Part shown: piece after piece, positions 63,354 to 64,000 of the stretch
How positions within the stretch are numbered: the first letter of the stretch is position 1
How the letters are laid out: every line of letters begins with the position of its first letter
Assembly: GCA_000181795.3 (NCBI GenBank)
Contig: CM012955.1
Coordinates: 11,013,073 to 11,077,072 of the forward strand
Length of the DNA stretch: 64,000 nucleotides
Source of the DNA: Trichinella spiralis
Taxonomy: Eukaryota; Nematoda; Enoplea; Trichinellida; Trichinellidae
Reading direction: 5' to 3'
Translations under genes and position numbers: made by a program
Notes under the pieces: generated by a model
Seen by the model: the letters and a program-made list of their open reading frames with translations, nothing else
What the model was told of the DNA's origin: nothing
Database searches by the model: none

Positions 63354-63530
63354 CATTACACTGTTTTAAAGTAGAAAAGTTAACCAGCTTTTTATTTACA
63401 TTTCATCATATAAAAGATTTTAATTATTCATTAATTTTATACTGATAATAATATATTTTTAGTTTAAAGCAGTTTTTTACTTTAAAGAATGTAATGTCAA
63501 AGTAGATTTCTACTTTGAAACAGTGTAATG
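63354..63530. mobile_element. Short inverted-repeat element flanked by TA (MITE, Tc1/mariner-like)
   Basis: Ends CATTACACTGTTTTAAAGTA (63354-63373) and, in reverse complement, CATTACACTGTTTCAAAGTA (63511-63530) differ at one base, so a terminal inverted repeat of about 24 bases frames a 177-base AT-rich core. Both sides carry the dinucleotide TA (63352-63353 and 63531-63532), the target duplication of Tc1/mariner elements. The core holds a further palindrome, CAAAGTAGATTTCTACTTTG (63498-63517). No coding capacity. Confidence 0.8.
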
Positions 63531-63532
63531 TA

Positions 63533-64000
63533 AACAGTTAAAAGGGTTGTAATATGGTAACCATTAAATTAGCATAATTTTTGTATTAATTATTGGTGAA
63601 TTAGCTATTGTATGAATATAAATTTTTTACTTATAAAATGATAATTGGGGTCCCCTTTAATTAGGTAATGGGAAAAGTAAAGTTGGCATAAATGAAATAA
63701 ACAATTAGCTTAGGCAAGGTGCAACGAGTTTAATCTTTTTATAAATAGGAAGTAATCATCTATAAATAGAATATTATTAATCCGTAACATGTAGGAAAGC
63801 AATGTATTAAATATGAGATTAATTTTAATATGCTAATTAGAAAGTTAAAAAGCAAGTAAATGGCACACTGAGTATTTAATTTTTAATTAGGTAAATAACG
63901 TCACTGGTAACTGCCTATTTCAGCAGTGAGAGTTTTTTAATTAATGAATAACCATACATTGTTAACACAAAGTGGGTCATAATATTTTCTAATTAAGGTA
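63533..64000. other. AT-rich sequence, nothing recognised
   Basis: No open frame, repeat array or RNA signal seen up to the window edge. Confidence 0.5.

Noticed and set aside
1-64000. tRNA, rRNA and CRISPR-like arrays
   Set aside because: I looked for tRNA B-box-like strings, rRNA core segments and regular short repeat-spacer patterns and saw none convincing; a tRNAscan or Rfam run could overturn this.

Overview
The window is eukaryotic, about 30% G+C. Its genes are split into many short exons with GT-AG introns, often 45-80 bases long. The protein set is animal, including dynein Tctex light chain, PTPA, PABPN1, HERPUD, ANKRD29, the TRIC channel, ENY2 and a MIC13-like protein. Short introns, long AT-rich spacers and the protein mix fit a nematode, and a basal (clade I, Trichinella/Trichuris-like) one is my best guess. 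A NELF-E-like protein supports this only weakly. No phylogenetic test was possible, so the species is unproven.

Layout. Bases 1-11,200 hold DYNLT (+), PTPA (+), an EFHD/swiprosin protein (+) and an unrecognised two-zinc-finger protein (-). The latter contains an internal exon duplication. Bases 11,200-18,600 are accessory: decayed transposon-like coding remnants and a 736-bp hAT element with terminal repeats, an 8-bp target duplication and an open transposase C-terminus. Bases 18,600-25,200 hold ENY2 (+), a MIC13/QIL1-like MICOS subunit (-), PABPN1 (-) and HERPUD (-). Bases 26,400-35,200 hold a secreted M14 carboxypeptidase (+), an unrecognised secreted cysteine-containing protein (+) and ANKRD29 (-). 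Bases 39,200-51,400 form a plus-strand run: a small AWS-SET-postSET methyltransferase, a LysM membrane protein, a five-RRM NELF-E-like protein and a TRIC (TMEM38) channel.

Bases 51,700-57,060 are a gene-free array of diverged repeats about 1.4-1.5 kb long. The rest is mostly AT-rich spacer with microsatellites. Near 62.6-63.2 kb a GC-rich island holds three perfect hairpins, the first followed by T8, which could be an uncharacterised structured RNA. A 177-bp TA-flanked inverted-repeat element follows.

The genes are housekeeping genes of unrelated pathways and no operon-like functional system is evident. Three genes act on gene expression in the nucleus (ENY2, PABPN1, NELF-E-like) and the SET protein modifies histones or other proteins. 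All coding models were assembled by eye from splice consensus, frame and protein similarity. Every multi-exon model closes in frame, with a total length divisible by three.
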